64,000 nt of DNA, from positions 62,001 to 126,000 of the forward strand of contig NZ_QNRQ01000013.1 in NCBI RefSeq assembly GCF_003315175.1. Direction: 5' to 3'. The stretch is from Eoetvoesiella caeni. Lineage in GTDB: Bacteria; Pseudomonadota; Gammaproteobacteria; Burkholderiales; Burkholderiaceae_B. Within the stretch, counting starts at the first letter, position 1. Each line of letters opens with the position of its first letter. The notes beneath the pieces are model-generated. The model did no database searches. It was given only the letters and a program-made list of their open reading frames with translations, and was not told where the DNA came from. This document shows positions 42,733 through 50,790 of the stretch, piece by piece. Both the position numbers and the translations under genes were made by a program.

Positions 42733-44101
42733 GCGGCAGGTCCGCGTCCAGGCGGGTTTTGAGGCTGGCGTCAACCTGTTGCGGTAGTTCGTGGTCGGTT
42801 GGCGTGGGCGCTATTGAGCTGATCGGCATGCTGCGCGTTTTGGAGACTGTTGCGGACTCGTCGTGCGGTTGCAGGACACGGTCGCCGCGCGAGTCGCGAA
42901 TGCGGGTTACGAGCCCGATGCGATTCATAAGCTCAATGAAGGGCTTCGGATCCAACTCTTCCACGTTTGCCATGCGGCGTATATCCCAGGCGCCATCGGC
43001 TATCAGCATGGCCGCAGCAACAACGGGTACGCCGGCGGTGTACGAAATGGCCTGGCTGCCGACTTCTGCGTAGCTTTGTTCGTGGTCGCAAATATTGTAG
43101 ATAAGGACTTCATGCGGTTTGCCGTTTTTCTTGCCCTTGACCAGGTCGCCAATGCAGGTTTTACCGGTGTAGTTGGGGGCGAGCGAGGCGGGATCGGGCA
43201 GGACGGCCTTGACGACCTTGAGCGGTACGACTTCCAGGCCTTCAGCGGTGCGAACGGGCTTTTCGGACAGCAGGCCCAGGTTCTTCAGCACGGTGAAGAC
43301 ATTGATGTAGTGGTCGCCAAAGCCCATCCAGAAGCGGATGTTAGGCACGCCCAGATTCTTCGACATGGAGTGCAGTTCATCATGCCCCGTCAGGTAAGTG
43401 GTGTTGGTGCCCACGACGGGCATGTCCCAGTCCTGGCTTCGCTCGAACATGGCATTGGCTTTCCACTGGCTTTTCTCCCATGACCATACCGTTGAGGTGA
43501 ACTCGCGAAAATTGATTTCGGGGTCGAAGTTGGTGGCGAAGTAGCGGCCATGGCCGCCGGCGTTGATGTCGATGATATCGATCGAGTCCACGCTGTCGAA
43601 GTACGTGTCCAGCGCGTAGCGTCCGTAGGCGTTGACGACTCCTGGGTCGAAGCCCACGCCCAGGATGGCCGTTACGCCGGCTTGGCGGCAGGCCTCGCGG
43701 CGCTTCCATTCGTGGTTTTCATACCAGGGCGGAGCCTCGCACACCTTGTCGGGATCTTCATGGATGGCAGTATCCAGATACGCCGCGCCGGTTTCGATGC
43801 ATGCCGCCAGGACCGACATGTTCAGAAAGGGAGAGCCCACATTGATGACGATCTGGCTTTTGGTTGCGCGGATGAGGGCCTTGGTGGCTTCGACGTCCAT
43901 GGCGTCCAGTGCATGGGCCTGTAGACGGCCGGGGCCGCATTGACTGCCTTTTTGCTTGATGGAGGCAATAATGGCCTGGCATTTTGATAGCGTGCGCGAT
44001 GCAATATGGATGTCGCCAAGCAGGATGTTGTTCTGGGCGCATTTATGCGCCGCGACATGAGCTACGCCGCCGGCGCCGATAATCAGAACATTGCGTTTCA
44101 T
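42719..44101 (-). CDS. Carboxynorspermidine/carboxyspermidine dehydrogenase (saccharopine dehydrogenase family)
   Basis: 460 residues from ATG 44101, which has a G-rich leader. The N-terminal Rossmann motif is GAGGVAHVAAHKCAQN (about 9-24), and family phrases include LGVGFDPGVVNAYGRYA and NTTYLTGHDELHSM. With its partner decarboxylase upstream (39 bp apart) it forms the alternative polyamine route: aspartate semialdehyde and a diamine are condensed to a carboxy-polyamine, then decarboxylated. The C-terminus extends about 45 residues beyond the conserved core in low-complexity sequence and overlaps dmpP by 14 bp; the extension looks accidental. Confidence 0.87.
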   Translation of the reverse strand: MKRNVLIIGAGGVAHVAAHKCAQNNILLGDIHIASRTLSKCQAIIASIKQKGSQCGPGRLQAHALDAMDVEATKALIRATKSQIVINVGSPFLNMSVLAACIETGAAYLDTAIHEDPDKVCEAPPWYENHEWKRREACRQAGVTAILGVGFDPGVVNAYGRYALDTYFDSVDSIDIIDINAGGHGRYFATNFDPEINFREFTSTVWSWEKSQWKANAMFERSQDWDMPVVGTNTTYLTGHDELHSMSKNLGVPNIRFWMGFGDHYINVFTVLKNLGLLSEKPVRTAEGLEVVPLKVVKAVLPDPASLAPNYTGKTCIGDLVKGKKNGKPHEVLIYNICDHEQSYAEVGSQAISYTAGVPVVAAAMLIADGAWDIRRMANVEELDPKPFIELMNRIGLVTRIRDSRGDRVLQPHDESATVSKTRSMPISSIAPTPTDHELPQQVDASLKTRLDADLPLRHA

Positions 44102-44140
44102 TGGATAACCCCCCAAGATTCTAGAACAGGAGCAGTGCTG

Positions 44141-45244
44141 TCAGGACAGACTGTTGACGTAATCGTCAAAGGAAAATTCGCGCACGACGCGCACGGAGCC
44201 ATCGGTTTCTTTGACGGCTATGGACGGCATATGGACGCCGTTGAACCAATTCTTCTTGACCATGGTGTAGCCGGCGGCATCGCCGATTGAAATGCGGTCG
44301 CCGACTTCCAGGGGCTTGGCAAAGCGGGCTTCGCCGAAGATGTCGCCCGCCAGGCAGGTCTTGCCGCAAATCATATATTGATGCTCGCCGGTATTGCTGC
44401 CGATAGGTGCCGTTTCGCGGTAAATAAGCAGGTCCAGCATATGGGCTTCGGTCGAGCTGTCCACCACGGCCAGGTGCTTGCCGTTGAATCCAACGTCCAG
44501 GACGCTGACTTCCAGCGTGGTGCTGTGGCGCACGGCGGCCTCGCCCGGCTCAAGGTAGACCTGCACGCCGTAGTCTTGTGCAAATCGGCGCAGGCGCTCG
44601 CACAAGGCGTCTACGGGATAGCCCTGCTTGGTAAAGCTGATGCCGCCGCCCAGGCTGACCCACTTCAGCTGCTTCAGGATATGGCCGTAGCGCTGTTCTA
44701 CTTGTTCGAGCAGGTCGTCGAAGCGCTCGAATTCGTTGTTTTCGCAGTTGTTGTGGATCATGACGCCATCCAGCCGGTCGATTACCGACAGAATGCGCTC
44801 GGGGTCGCCTTCGCCCAGCCTGCTGTAGGCTCGGGCAGGATCGGCCAGGTCGAAGCCGGCGCAACTGACGCCGGGGTTTAGGCGTAAGCCCACGGGTTTG
44901 CCCTGGGCAAACGATGCGAATCGTTCGAGCTGGCTGACCGAATTGAAAATGATTTTGTCGCAGTGCGCCACGACTTCTTCGATTTCGTGGTCGGCATAGG
45001 CGACGCTGTAGGCGTGGGTTTCGCCGCCGAACTTTTGGCAGCCCAGCTTGACTTCGTACAGCGAAGAAGAGGTAGTGCCGTCCATATGCTCGCGCATCAG
45101 GTCGAACACCGACCAGGCGGCGAAGCACTTCAGCGCCAGCAGGACTTTGGCGCCGGAGTGCCGGCGGATATAGCTGATGGTTTCAAGATTACGCAGCAGC
45201 GCGGACTTGTTGATGAGGTAATAGGGTGTCGGTATGGTGTGCAT
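44141..45244 (-). CDS. nspC: Carboxynorspermidine/carboxyspermidine decarboxylase
   Basis: 367-residue PLP enzyme of the alanine-racemase-fold decarboxylases. Lys39 (LALKCFAAW) is the PLP-binding residue; SLGGGISFTKQGYP binds phosphate and CGKTCLAGD supplies the active-site cysteine of the other subunit. It decarboxylates carboxynorspermidine or carboxyspermidine to the polyamine. The start is six bases after an XRE regulator stop, indicating an operon XRE-nspC-dehydrogenase. Confidence 0.92.
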   Translation of the reverse strand: MHTIPTPYYLINKSALLRNLETISYIRRHSGAKVLLALKCFAAWSVFDLMREHMDGTTSSSLYEVKLGCQKFGGETHAYSVAYADHEIEEVVAHCDKIIFNSVSQLERFASFAQGKPVGLRLNPGVSCAGFDLADPARAYSRLGEGDPERILSVIDRLDGVMIHNNCENNEFERFDDLLEQVEQRYGHILKQLKWVSLGGGISFTKQGYPVDALCERLRRFAQDYGVQVYLEPGEAAVRHSTTLEVSVLDVGFNGKHLAVVDSSTEAHMLDLLIYRETAPIGSNTGEHQYMICGKTCLAGDIFGEARFAKPLEVGDRISIGDAAGYTMVKKNWFNGVHMPSIAVKETDGSVRVVREFSFDDYVNSLS

Positions 45245-45250
45245 CGTGAA

Positions 45251-45637
45251 TCAGGAAACTGGCTGACGGCTGGAGCCGATGGATTTTGCAAAGTGGTTCT
45301 TGGGCTGCGAAACAGCTTTTTCACCCAAGTGCTCGACGATAAGCGGCGAGCGGTTTGGAAACGTGGCAAGGATGTGCAGGGTGCCGCCGACGCTTTCGAT
45401 GTAGTGCTGCAAAGTTGAAACCAGCATGTCGTTCCGCTTTTCGATCCGTGAAATAGTGCCCTGGCCCACGCCCAGCGCAATAGCCAGGTCTTCCTGCGTG
45501 TGCCGGGTTGCTTTGCGCAGGTCTTTCAGTGTTTCCACCTGGATGGCGTTGATCTCGATCGGCGCGCTACTGGCACCTTTTCGTCGCGGCTTGTCGCCAA
45601 CGGGCGCCGTTTTGGCCTTCTTGGGCTTTTGGGGCAT
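45251..45637 (-). CDS. XRE family helix-turn-helix regulator
   Basis: The start at 45637 (MPQKPKK) is preceded by AAAGGA; 128 residues. A lysine-rich N-terminus (about 30 residues) precedes an XRE helix-turn-helix (about 43-95, with RHTQEDLAIALGVGQGTISRIEKR). It is the first gene of the polyamine operon and probably represses it. A palindrome at 45727-45746 upstream is a candidate operator. Its length resembles antitoxin-type HTH proteins, but no toxin gene is paired with it. Confidence 0.85.
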   Translation of the reverse strand: MPQKPKKAKTAPVGDKPRRKGASSAPIEINAIQVETLKDLRKATRHTQEDLAIALGVGQGTISRIEKRNDMLVSTLQHYIESVGGTLHILATFPNRSPLIVEHLGEKAVSQPKNHFAKSIGSSRQPVS

Positions 45638-45726
45638 GGTGAATCCTTTGCGTCGTAACGTCGATGCCGGCAACCTATAGCGCGCGCATCGTCTTCAGAG
45701 GCTGAATGATATATGCTTTTAAGTGA

Positions 45727-45746
45727 ATATGCAAAGAAATGCATAT
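45727..45746. promoter_or_regulatory. ATATGCA-N6-TGCATAT palindrome, candidate XRE operator
   Basis: Perfect 7-bp arms, with another ATATGC copy just to the left (near 45710), about 90 bp upstream of the XRE start. It fits autoregulation by the XRE protein. Confidence 0.45.
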
Positions 45747-45850
45747 TGTGCGAGAGTTTATGCTTATGGAGCAATGCTGTTTTCAGCGCAAGCAGAGCGT
45801 TTAGTAGGTAATTCCGGCCCCTATGTTCTACCCGTATGATGTATTCCAAA

Positions 45851-45881
45851 TGAGAACGCGCGCCGTTGGCGCGCGTTCTCA
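45851..45881 (-). terminator. Strong hairpin terminator of the vanA-like gene
   Basis: TGAGAACGCGCGCC (45851-45864) and GGCGCGCGTTCTCA (45868-45881) form a perfect 14-bp stem with a 3-base loop. On the minus strand it is followed by TTT. It lies 36 bases beyond the vanA-like stop. Confidence 0.7.
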
Positions 45882-45916
45882 CTCATAGGTTATGGGAAAA
45901 TTTTCTCGGTAATGTA

Positions 45917-46981
45917 TTAGCCGTTGACTACCCTTGGGGCTCGGGTGTCATCTTTCCTTGTTGCTTCTTCGTCTATTAATTTCTTCAAGAGCCTGCGCAC
46001 TTTGACGGGGGCTACGTCATTCGACATAAGCACAGGGTTCAGGCCGAAGAAGTCGTTCGTGCCCATTTCATCCTGAACTGCTTGAATAATGGGTCCGTCT
46101 TCTGTGATGAAGGCTTCATGCATCGCCTTGATCTTCATGGCGTTGTATTCGGCGTCTTCGACGTTATGGTTGCGTCTTGTCGCAAAGAAATAATGCGTGC
46201 TGTTCTCTGTTTCCGGAGTTGTGGTGTGCAGGTCGTATTGCCCGATACATTCGTCGAGGCTCTTATCGCCCTGAACCGCGCCCACCGATAACTGGATGTT
46301 GGCTGGAGGCGTCCACGTAATGTCGAAATAGTGGCGAGCCTCTTCTTTTGGCTCGGGCAAGAAATTGGCGAATATCATCATGGCCGGGGTCTGCTTCCAC
46401 TCCCAGCGGGCAGAGATTGCTTTTTCTTTTTCTTTGATCTGCGGAACTTGTGGCGATAGTTGGCCGCGGGTAGTGATGATTTCTCCATGAACATGGTCGA
46501 TATGACTCAAGTCCATGACATTATCGATGATGAGCTCGTAGTTGGCGTTCATGTGCATATAGGTATAGCCAACGCTATTGGGGTGACCTGTTTCGAGTTC
46601 GCCGAAATCGGGCAGCATGTCGAGGTCGGCTGCTTCGTCACCCATCCATATCCACAGGAACCCGAATCGTTCTACTAGTGGAAAGCTTTTGACCTGGGCG
46701 GCTTTTGGAATATGGCCTTGTCCATGTGGGTTGTGGGTGCACTTTCCACTGCAATCGAAACGCAAAGCGTGGTACAGACAGACCACGTCATCGCCCAGGC
46801 GCTTGCCTAGGTGCAAAGGTGCGAATCGGTGAGGGCAGCGGTCATGTAACGCTACGGCTTGCCCATCTTCCTTTCTGTAAATGAGGATTGAGGTGTCTAG
46901 AATTTTTCTATGGAAGAATTCCGTAGCATCGACCTCGTTCGCCAGGGCGGCAACGTACCAGGCATTTTTCAGGTAGCTCAT
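45917..46981 (-). CDS. vanA: Rieske non-haem iron oxygenase, vanillate O-demethylase (VanA)-like
   Basis: 354 residues. The N-terminal Rieske [2Fe-2S] domain has Cys49-x-His51 and Cys68-x2-His71 (CPHR, CLYH). The catalytic domain carries the mononuclear iron motif DLSHIDHVH (157-165), giving His160 and His165. VanA-type enzymes remove methyl groups from methoxylated aromatic acids with electrons from a VanB reductase. No vanB lies beside it, so it must borrow a reductase. A perfect ATAC-N7-GTAT dyad lies 117 bp upstream. The substrate could be another aromatic ether or carboxylate. Confidence 0.82.
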   Translation of the reverse strand: MSYLKNAWYVAALANEVDATEFFHRKILDTSILIYRKEDGQAVALHDRCPHRFAPLHLGKRLGDDVVCLYHALRFDCSGKCTHNPHGQGHIPKAAQVKSFPLVERFGFLWIWMGDEAADLDMLPDFGELETGHPNSVGYTYMHMNANYELIIDNVMDLSHIDHVHGEIITTRGQLSPQVPQIKEKEKAISARWEWKQTPAMMIFANFLPEPKEEARHYFDITWTPPANIQLSVGAVQGDKSLDECIGQYDLHTTTPETENSTHYFFATRRNHNVEDAEYNAMKIKAMHEAFITEDGPIIQAVQDEMGTNDFFGLNPVLMSNDVAPVKVRRLLKKLIDEEATRKDDTRAPRVVNG

Positions 46982-47097
46982 ATTTGTCTCCTAAGACGCT
47001 ATCTATACTTTAAGCAGTGGTTTTTTCTTGTGTTGAAATTATGGTGGCGAAGTTTTGTGGCGTCTAATGCTATATGGAGGCAAATTCATACCTATAT

Positions 47098-47112
47098 AGT
47101 ATGGATTGTGGC
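47098..47112. promoter_or_regulatory. LysR-type dyad ATAC-N7-GTAT upstream of the vanA-like gene
   Basis: The dyad extends to CATAC-N7-GTATG, a perfect 5-bp inverted repeat matching the CatM/BenM consensus seen before catB. Binding by CatR or a related LysR regulator is inferred. Confidence 0.5.
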
Positions 47113-47207
47113 GAAGTGCCGCGTGGCAGATAGGTTTATGCTTTGGAACTCTCGTTCCGCGTGATGGCGCTTTAACGATGTCGCTTGCGTCCACGGAAAG
47201 CACCGGC

Positions 47208-47975
47208 TCAATCCCAGCCGTCAAGCCGCAGCGTGGCGCGGACTAGCCGTTGTTCTTCCTGCTCGATCTCTTTGAGGTTGGCGCGTACGCTGCGAATATG
47301 GTTGACGGCCGCTTTGTGGGCCTGGTCGGGAAGCTGGCCTATGACCGCATTGAACAGCCGCGCATGCTGGCGGTCGATCTGCTGCTTTTGCGCCTTGCGG
47401 TGATAGAGATTGTTGACCGAGGCGAAGACGGAGCTTAGCAGCAGGTCGTTGAGCGAGTTCAATGTGTGCACCAGCACCGGGTTGTGCGACGCTTCGCATA
47501 TGGCCAGATGAAACGCATGATCCAGCCGGGCAAGCGCCAGGGCGCTGGTTTCTTGGCCATGCGCGGCCACCAGCTCTTCATAGCGGCGGGTAATCAGGAT
47601 GAAGTCCGCCTTGGTGCCCCGCTGAGCGGCCAGCCTGGCGGACTCGCCTTCCAGCAGTTCGCGTACTTCCAGCAGGTCGTACAAGGCGCGGGGCTGCGAG
47701 CTTAACAAGTGCATCATGGGCGCCTGCATGGGCCTGGCCATCAGGTTGGCGACGATCGATCCTTTGCCTTGCGATGTTTCGATCAGGCCGCGTGCCCGCA
47801 AAAGCTTGAGCCCTTCGCGCACGGCGGACCGCGACACGCCGAATTTTTCGGTCAGGCGCCGTTCGGACGGAAGCGATTGGCCCGCCTTCAGGACATTGTC
47901 GATAATCAGGCGCTCTATGCGTTCAGCCACGACGTCGGCCACTTGCCGCTTTTGCGCTTCGGTGTTGTTTTTCAT
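47208..47975 (-). CDS. glcC: FadR-subfamily GntR regulator of glycolate oxidation
   Basis: 255 residues. The N-terminal winged helix (about 10-75) contains LPSERRLTEKFGVSRSAVREGLKLLRARGLI. The C-terminal FCD domain binds the effector (histidines in LDHAFHLAIC and DRQHARLFNAV are metal-ligand candidates). Divergent from glcDEF, with TGG-N5-CCA palindromes near both starts, so it is the likely glycolate-responsive GlcC-type regulator. Confidence 0.87.
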   Translation of the reverse strand: MKNNTEAQKRQVADVVAERIERLIIDNVLKAGQSLPSERRLTEKFGVSRSAVREGLKLLRARGLIETSQGKGSIVANLMARPMQAPMMHLLSSQPRALYDLLEVRELLEGESARLAAQRGTKADFILITRRYEELVAAHGQETSALALARLDHAFHLAICEASHNPVLVHTLNSLNDLLLSSVFASVNNLYHRKAQKQQIDRQHARLFNAVIGQLPDQAHKAAVNHIRSVRANLKEIEQEEQRLVRATLRLDGWD

Positions 47976-47986
47976 GCCGTCATATT

Positions 47987-48001
47987 ACTGGTATGACCAG
48001 T
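47987..48001. promoter_or_regulatory. GlcC-type operator, ACTGGT-N3-ACCAGT
   Basis: A perfect dyad containing TGG-N5-CCA, the FadR/GlcC-type core, 12 bases upstream of the glcC start. It suggests autoregulation. Confidence 0.6.
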
Positions 48002-48090
48002 AGTTTCAATGATATTCATGCGAGCAAAGGTAGGCGATGTATGGCTATATAAAGCCTTCGAATTCTACGCGGTGTTTCACTGCCTTGGCA

Positions 48091-48113
48091 ATAAACTGGC
48101 CTGACCAGTTTAT
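48091..48113. promoter_or_regulatory. GlcC-type operator, ATAAACTGG-N5-CCAGTTTAT
   Basis: A perfect 9-bp dyad with the same TGG-N5-CCA core as the site at 47987, about 100 bp upstream of glcD. Probably controls the glcDEF promoter. Confidence 0.65.
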
Positions 48114-48214
48114 CGGCGTATGGACAAGCCCGGCCCGATGATGGAATATCGCGTTGCTGCAGGCCATGCATACATGCCGCCGTGGCGGAATTGGCGGCGC
48201 AACAGGGAACACCC

Positions 48215-49714
48215 ATGAGCATTCTTTATGATGAACGCGTTGACGGCGTATTGCCGGCAGTCGATCGTGCTGGCGCACTGTCGCAATTGCGCGAATTGCT
48301 GCCCGGCGTGCGAATTCTGCACGAGGCCGAAGAGTTGCGGCCCTATGAGTGCGACGGTCTGTCCATGTATCGAACAACGCCGATGCTGGTTGTTCTTCCC
48401 GACACCGTCGAGCAGGTCCGGACGCTATTGAAGTTTGCCTGGGACCAAGGTATTCCGATAGTGGCCCGCGGGGCGGGAACAGGATTATCGGGGGGCGCGC
48501 TTCCACTGGAGAAGGGAATTTTGCTGGTGATGGCGCGCTTCAATCGGATTTTGGCCTTGGACGCGGATGCCGGCACTGCGACGGTGCAGCCCGGTGTGCG
48601 CAACTTGGCGATTTCGCAGGCGGCCGCGCCCCATGGGCTGTACTACGCTCCCGACCCATCCTCGCAGATCGCTTGTTCCATTGGCGGCAATGTTGCCGAG
48701 AACGCCGGCGGCGTACATTGCCTGAAGTACGGCCTGACTCTGCACAACATACTTCAGATCAAGGTCCTGACTATCGACGGCGAACTCCTGACCTTGGGCT
48801 CTGAAGCCCTGGACTGTCAGGGCTTCGATCTGCTGGCGCTGTTTACCGGGTCCGAAGGGATGCTGGGCATTGTCGTCGAGATTACCGTGCGATTGCTGGC
48901 AAGTCCCCATAGCGCAAAAGTCATGTTGGCCAGTTTCGACGATGTCGAAAAGGCCGGTGGGGCCGTGGCGCAAATTCTGGGCGCGGGAATAATTCCGGCT
49001 GGCCTGGAGATGATGGACAACCTGGCCATTCGTGCGGCGGAAGACTTCATTCACGCTGGCTATCCGGTGGAGGCCGCGGCCATCCTGCTGTGCGAGCTGG
49101 ATGGCGCCCAGCTTGATGTTGCCGAAGATTCCCAGCGCGTCGAAGCGATTCTATTGGCGGCGGGGGCCACGCAGGTCCGGGTGGCCAAGGACGAAGCCGA
49201 GCGCCAGCGTTTCTGGCTGGGGCGCAAGAATGCCTTTCCGGCCGTGGGGCGCATCTCGCCCGACTACTACTGCATGGACGGCACGATACCGCGCCGCGAA
49301 TTGCCGCGAGTGCTGAAGCGCATTGCCGAATTGTCCGCGTCTTTTGGGCTGCGGGTGGCCAACGTGTTCCATGCCGGCGACGGCAATATGCATCCCTTGA
49401 TCCTGTTCGATGCCAATACACCGGGCGAGCTCGAAAAGGCCGAAGCTATCGGCGCAAAGATCCTGGAGTTGTGCGTCGAGGTGGGCGGCACAATTACAGG
49501 CGAACATGGCGTTGGGCGCGAGAAAATCAACCAGATGTGCACGCAATTCAATAGCGACGAGCTGGAGTTTTTCCACGCAATCAAGGCGGCGTTCGACCCC
49601 AAGCGGCTGCTGAATCCGGGCAAGAACATTCCGACCCTGCAGCGCTGCGCTGAGTTCGGGGCTATGCATATTCATGCAGGGCAACTTCCTTTTCCAGAGC
49701 TGGAGCGGTTCTGA
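48215..49714 (+). CDS. glcD: Glycolate oxidase FAD-linked subunit GlcD
   Basis: The start at 48215 follows AGGGAACACCC; an in-frame GTG at 48182 is less likely. The 499-residue protein has the FAD_binding_4 domain (VVLPDTVEQVRTLLKFAWDQ and RGAGTGLSGGALP) and the C-terminal FAD-oxidase domain ending FHAGDGNMHP, then GEHGVGREK. It oxidises glycolate to glyoxylate with GlcE and GlcF. Its stop overlaps the glcE start (TGATG). Confidence 0.93.
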   Translation: MSILYDERVDGVLPAVDRAGALSQLRELLPGVRILHEAEELRPYECDGLSMYRTTPMLVVLPDTVEQVRTLLKFAWDQGIPIVARGAGTGLSGGALPLEKGILLVMARFNRILALDADAGTATVQPGVRNLAISQAAAPHGLYYAPDPSSQIACSIGGNVAENAGGVHCLKYGLTLHNILQIKVLTIDGELLTLGSEALDCQGFDLLALFTGSEGMLGIVVEITVRLLASPHSAKVMLASFDDVEKAGGAVAQILGAGIIPAGLEMMDNLAIRAAEDFIHAGYPVEAAAILLCELDGAQLDVAEDSQRVEAILLAAGATQVRVAKDEAERQRFWLGRKNAFPAVGRISPDYYCMDGTIPRRELPRVLKRIAELSASFGLRVANVFHAGDGNMHPLILFDANTPGELEKAEAIGAKILELCVEVGGTITGEHGVGREKINQMCTQFNSDELEFFHAIKAAFDPKRLLNPGKNIPTLQRCAEFGAMHIHAGQLPFPELERF

Positions 49715-50781
49715 TGAATACTACGATCGCGTCCATGGACGATAGCGGCAGCCTGATCGAACAAGTTGCGGCGGCGCTGCGGAATCGAGTCCCTCTGCGA
49801 ATCCGCGGCGGCGACAGCAAGGCCTTTCTGGGCAGGCGCATCACTGGTGAAGAGATCGACCTGCGGTCGCACCGGGGCGTGGTCAGCTATGACCCAACCG
49901 AGTTGGCCATCACGGTCCGGTCCGGTACGCCGGTCACCGACCTCAACGCGCTGCTGGCGGCCCAGAACCAGATGCTGCCTTGCGAGCCCCCCGTCTTCAA
50001 CGGCGCGGCTACGGTCGGCGGCATGGTCGCAAGCGGATTGGCGGGCCCGCGGCGGCCTTGGGCGGGCTCCGTGCGCGACTTCGTCCTGGGCTGCCGGCTT
50101 ATCACCGGGCAGGCCAAATCTTTGCGCTTTGGCGGCGAGGTCATGAAGAACGTTGCCGGCTATGATGTGTCGCGGCTTATGGCGGGCAGCTTCGGCTGCC
50201 TGGGCATACTGACCGAAGTTTCGCTCAAGGTCCTGCCCAGGCCGCGCGCCAGCCATAGCGTCAGCCTGGAACTCTCGGCCGCCGAGGCGCTGCTTAAGCT
50301 TTCGGCATGGCGCCGTGCGGCGGTGCCCGTGACAGGCGCCTTCCATACTCAGGGAAGGCTATATATACGCTTCGAAGGCGGAGAGGGTTCGGTGCGCGAG
50401 GCGCTGGCCCTGGCGGGCGGCGAAGAGGCCGACCCGTCCATTTGGGAAGAACTTAGAGAGCAGCGCCTTGACTTCTTCGGCGGCGAGCGGCCGTTGTGGC
50501 GGCTGTCAGTGCCCGCCCTGGCCACGGTCCAAGGCTGGCCGCAAGACACCCTGTTCGACTGGGGCGGCGCCCAGCGATGGGTCAAGAGCGACGAACCGGC
50601 GTCGGCGCTGCGGGAAATGGCCGAGAAGGCAGGCGGTCATGCCAGCTGTTTCACGCCCGTACCGGGAGTGGAGTCGTTGCACCCGCTTGGCCCGGCCTTG
50701 CTGCGCTTTCATCAGCAATTGAAAGCCAAGATGGATCCGTGCGGGATATTCAATCCTGGGCGCATGTATGCCGATCTTTAA
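49714..50781 (+). CDS. glcE: Glycolate oxidase FAD-binding subunit GlcE
   Basis: 355 residues, FAD_binding_4 fold: LRIRGGDSKAFLGR, YDPTELAITVRSGTPVTDL, and KNVAGYDVSRLMAGSFGCLG. It is shorter than GlcD and lacks the full C-terminal domain, as expected. Translationally coupled to glcD; glcF follows 9 bp later. Confidence 0.92.
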   Translation: MNTTIASMDDSGSLIEQVAAALRNRVPLRIRGGDSKAFLGRRITGEEIDLRSHRGVVSYDPTELAITVRSGTPVTDLNALLAAQNQMLPCEPPVFNGAATVGGMVASGLAGPRRPWAGSVRDFVLGCRLITGQAKSLRFGGEVMKNVAGYDVSRLMAGSFGCLGILTEVSLKVLPRPRASHSVSLELSAAEALLKLSAWRRAAVPVTGAFHTQGRLYIRFEGGEGSVREALALAGGEEADPSIWEELREQRLDFFGGERPLWRLSVPALATVQGWPQDTLFDWGGAQRWVKSDEPASALREMAEKAGGHASCFTPVPGVESLHPLGPALLRFHQQLKAKMDPCGIFNPGRMYADL

Positions 50782-50790
50782 GGGAAAGTA

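Noticed and set aside
45251-45637. XRE protein as the antitoxin of a toxin-antitoxin pair
   Set aside because: No small toxin frame lies beside it; the next gene in the operon is nspC.
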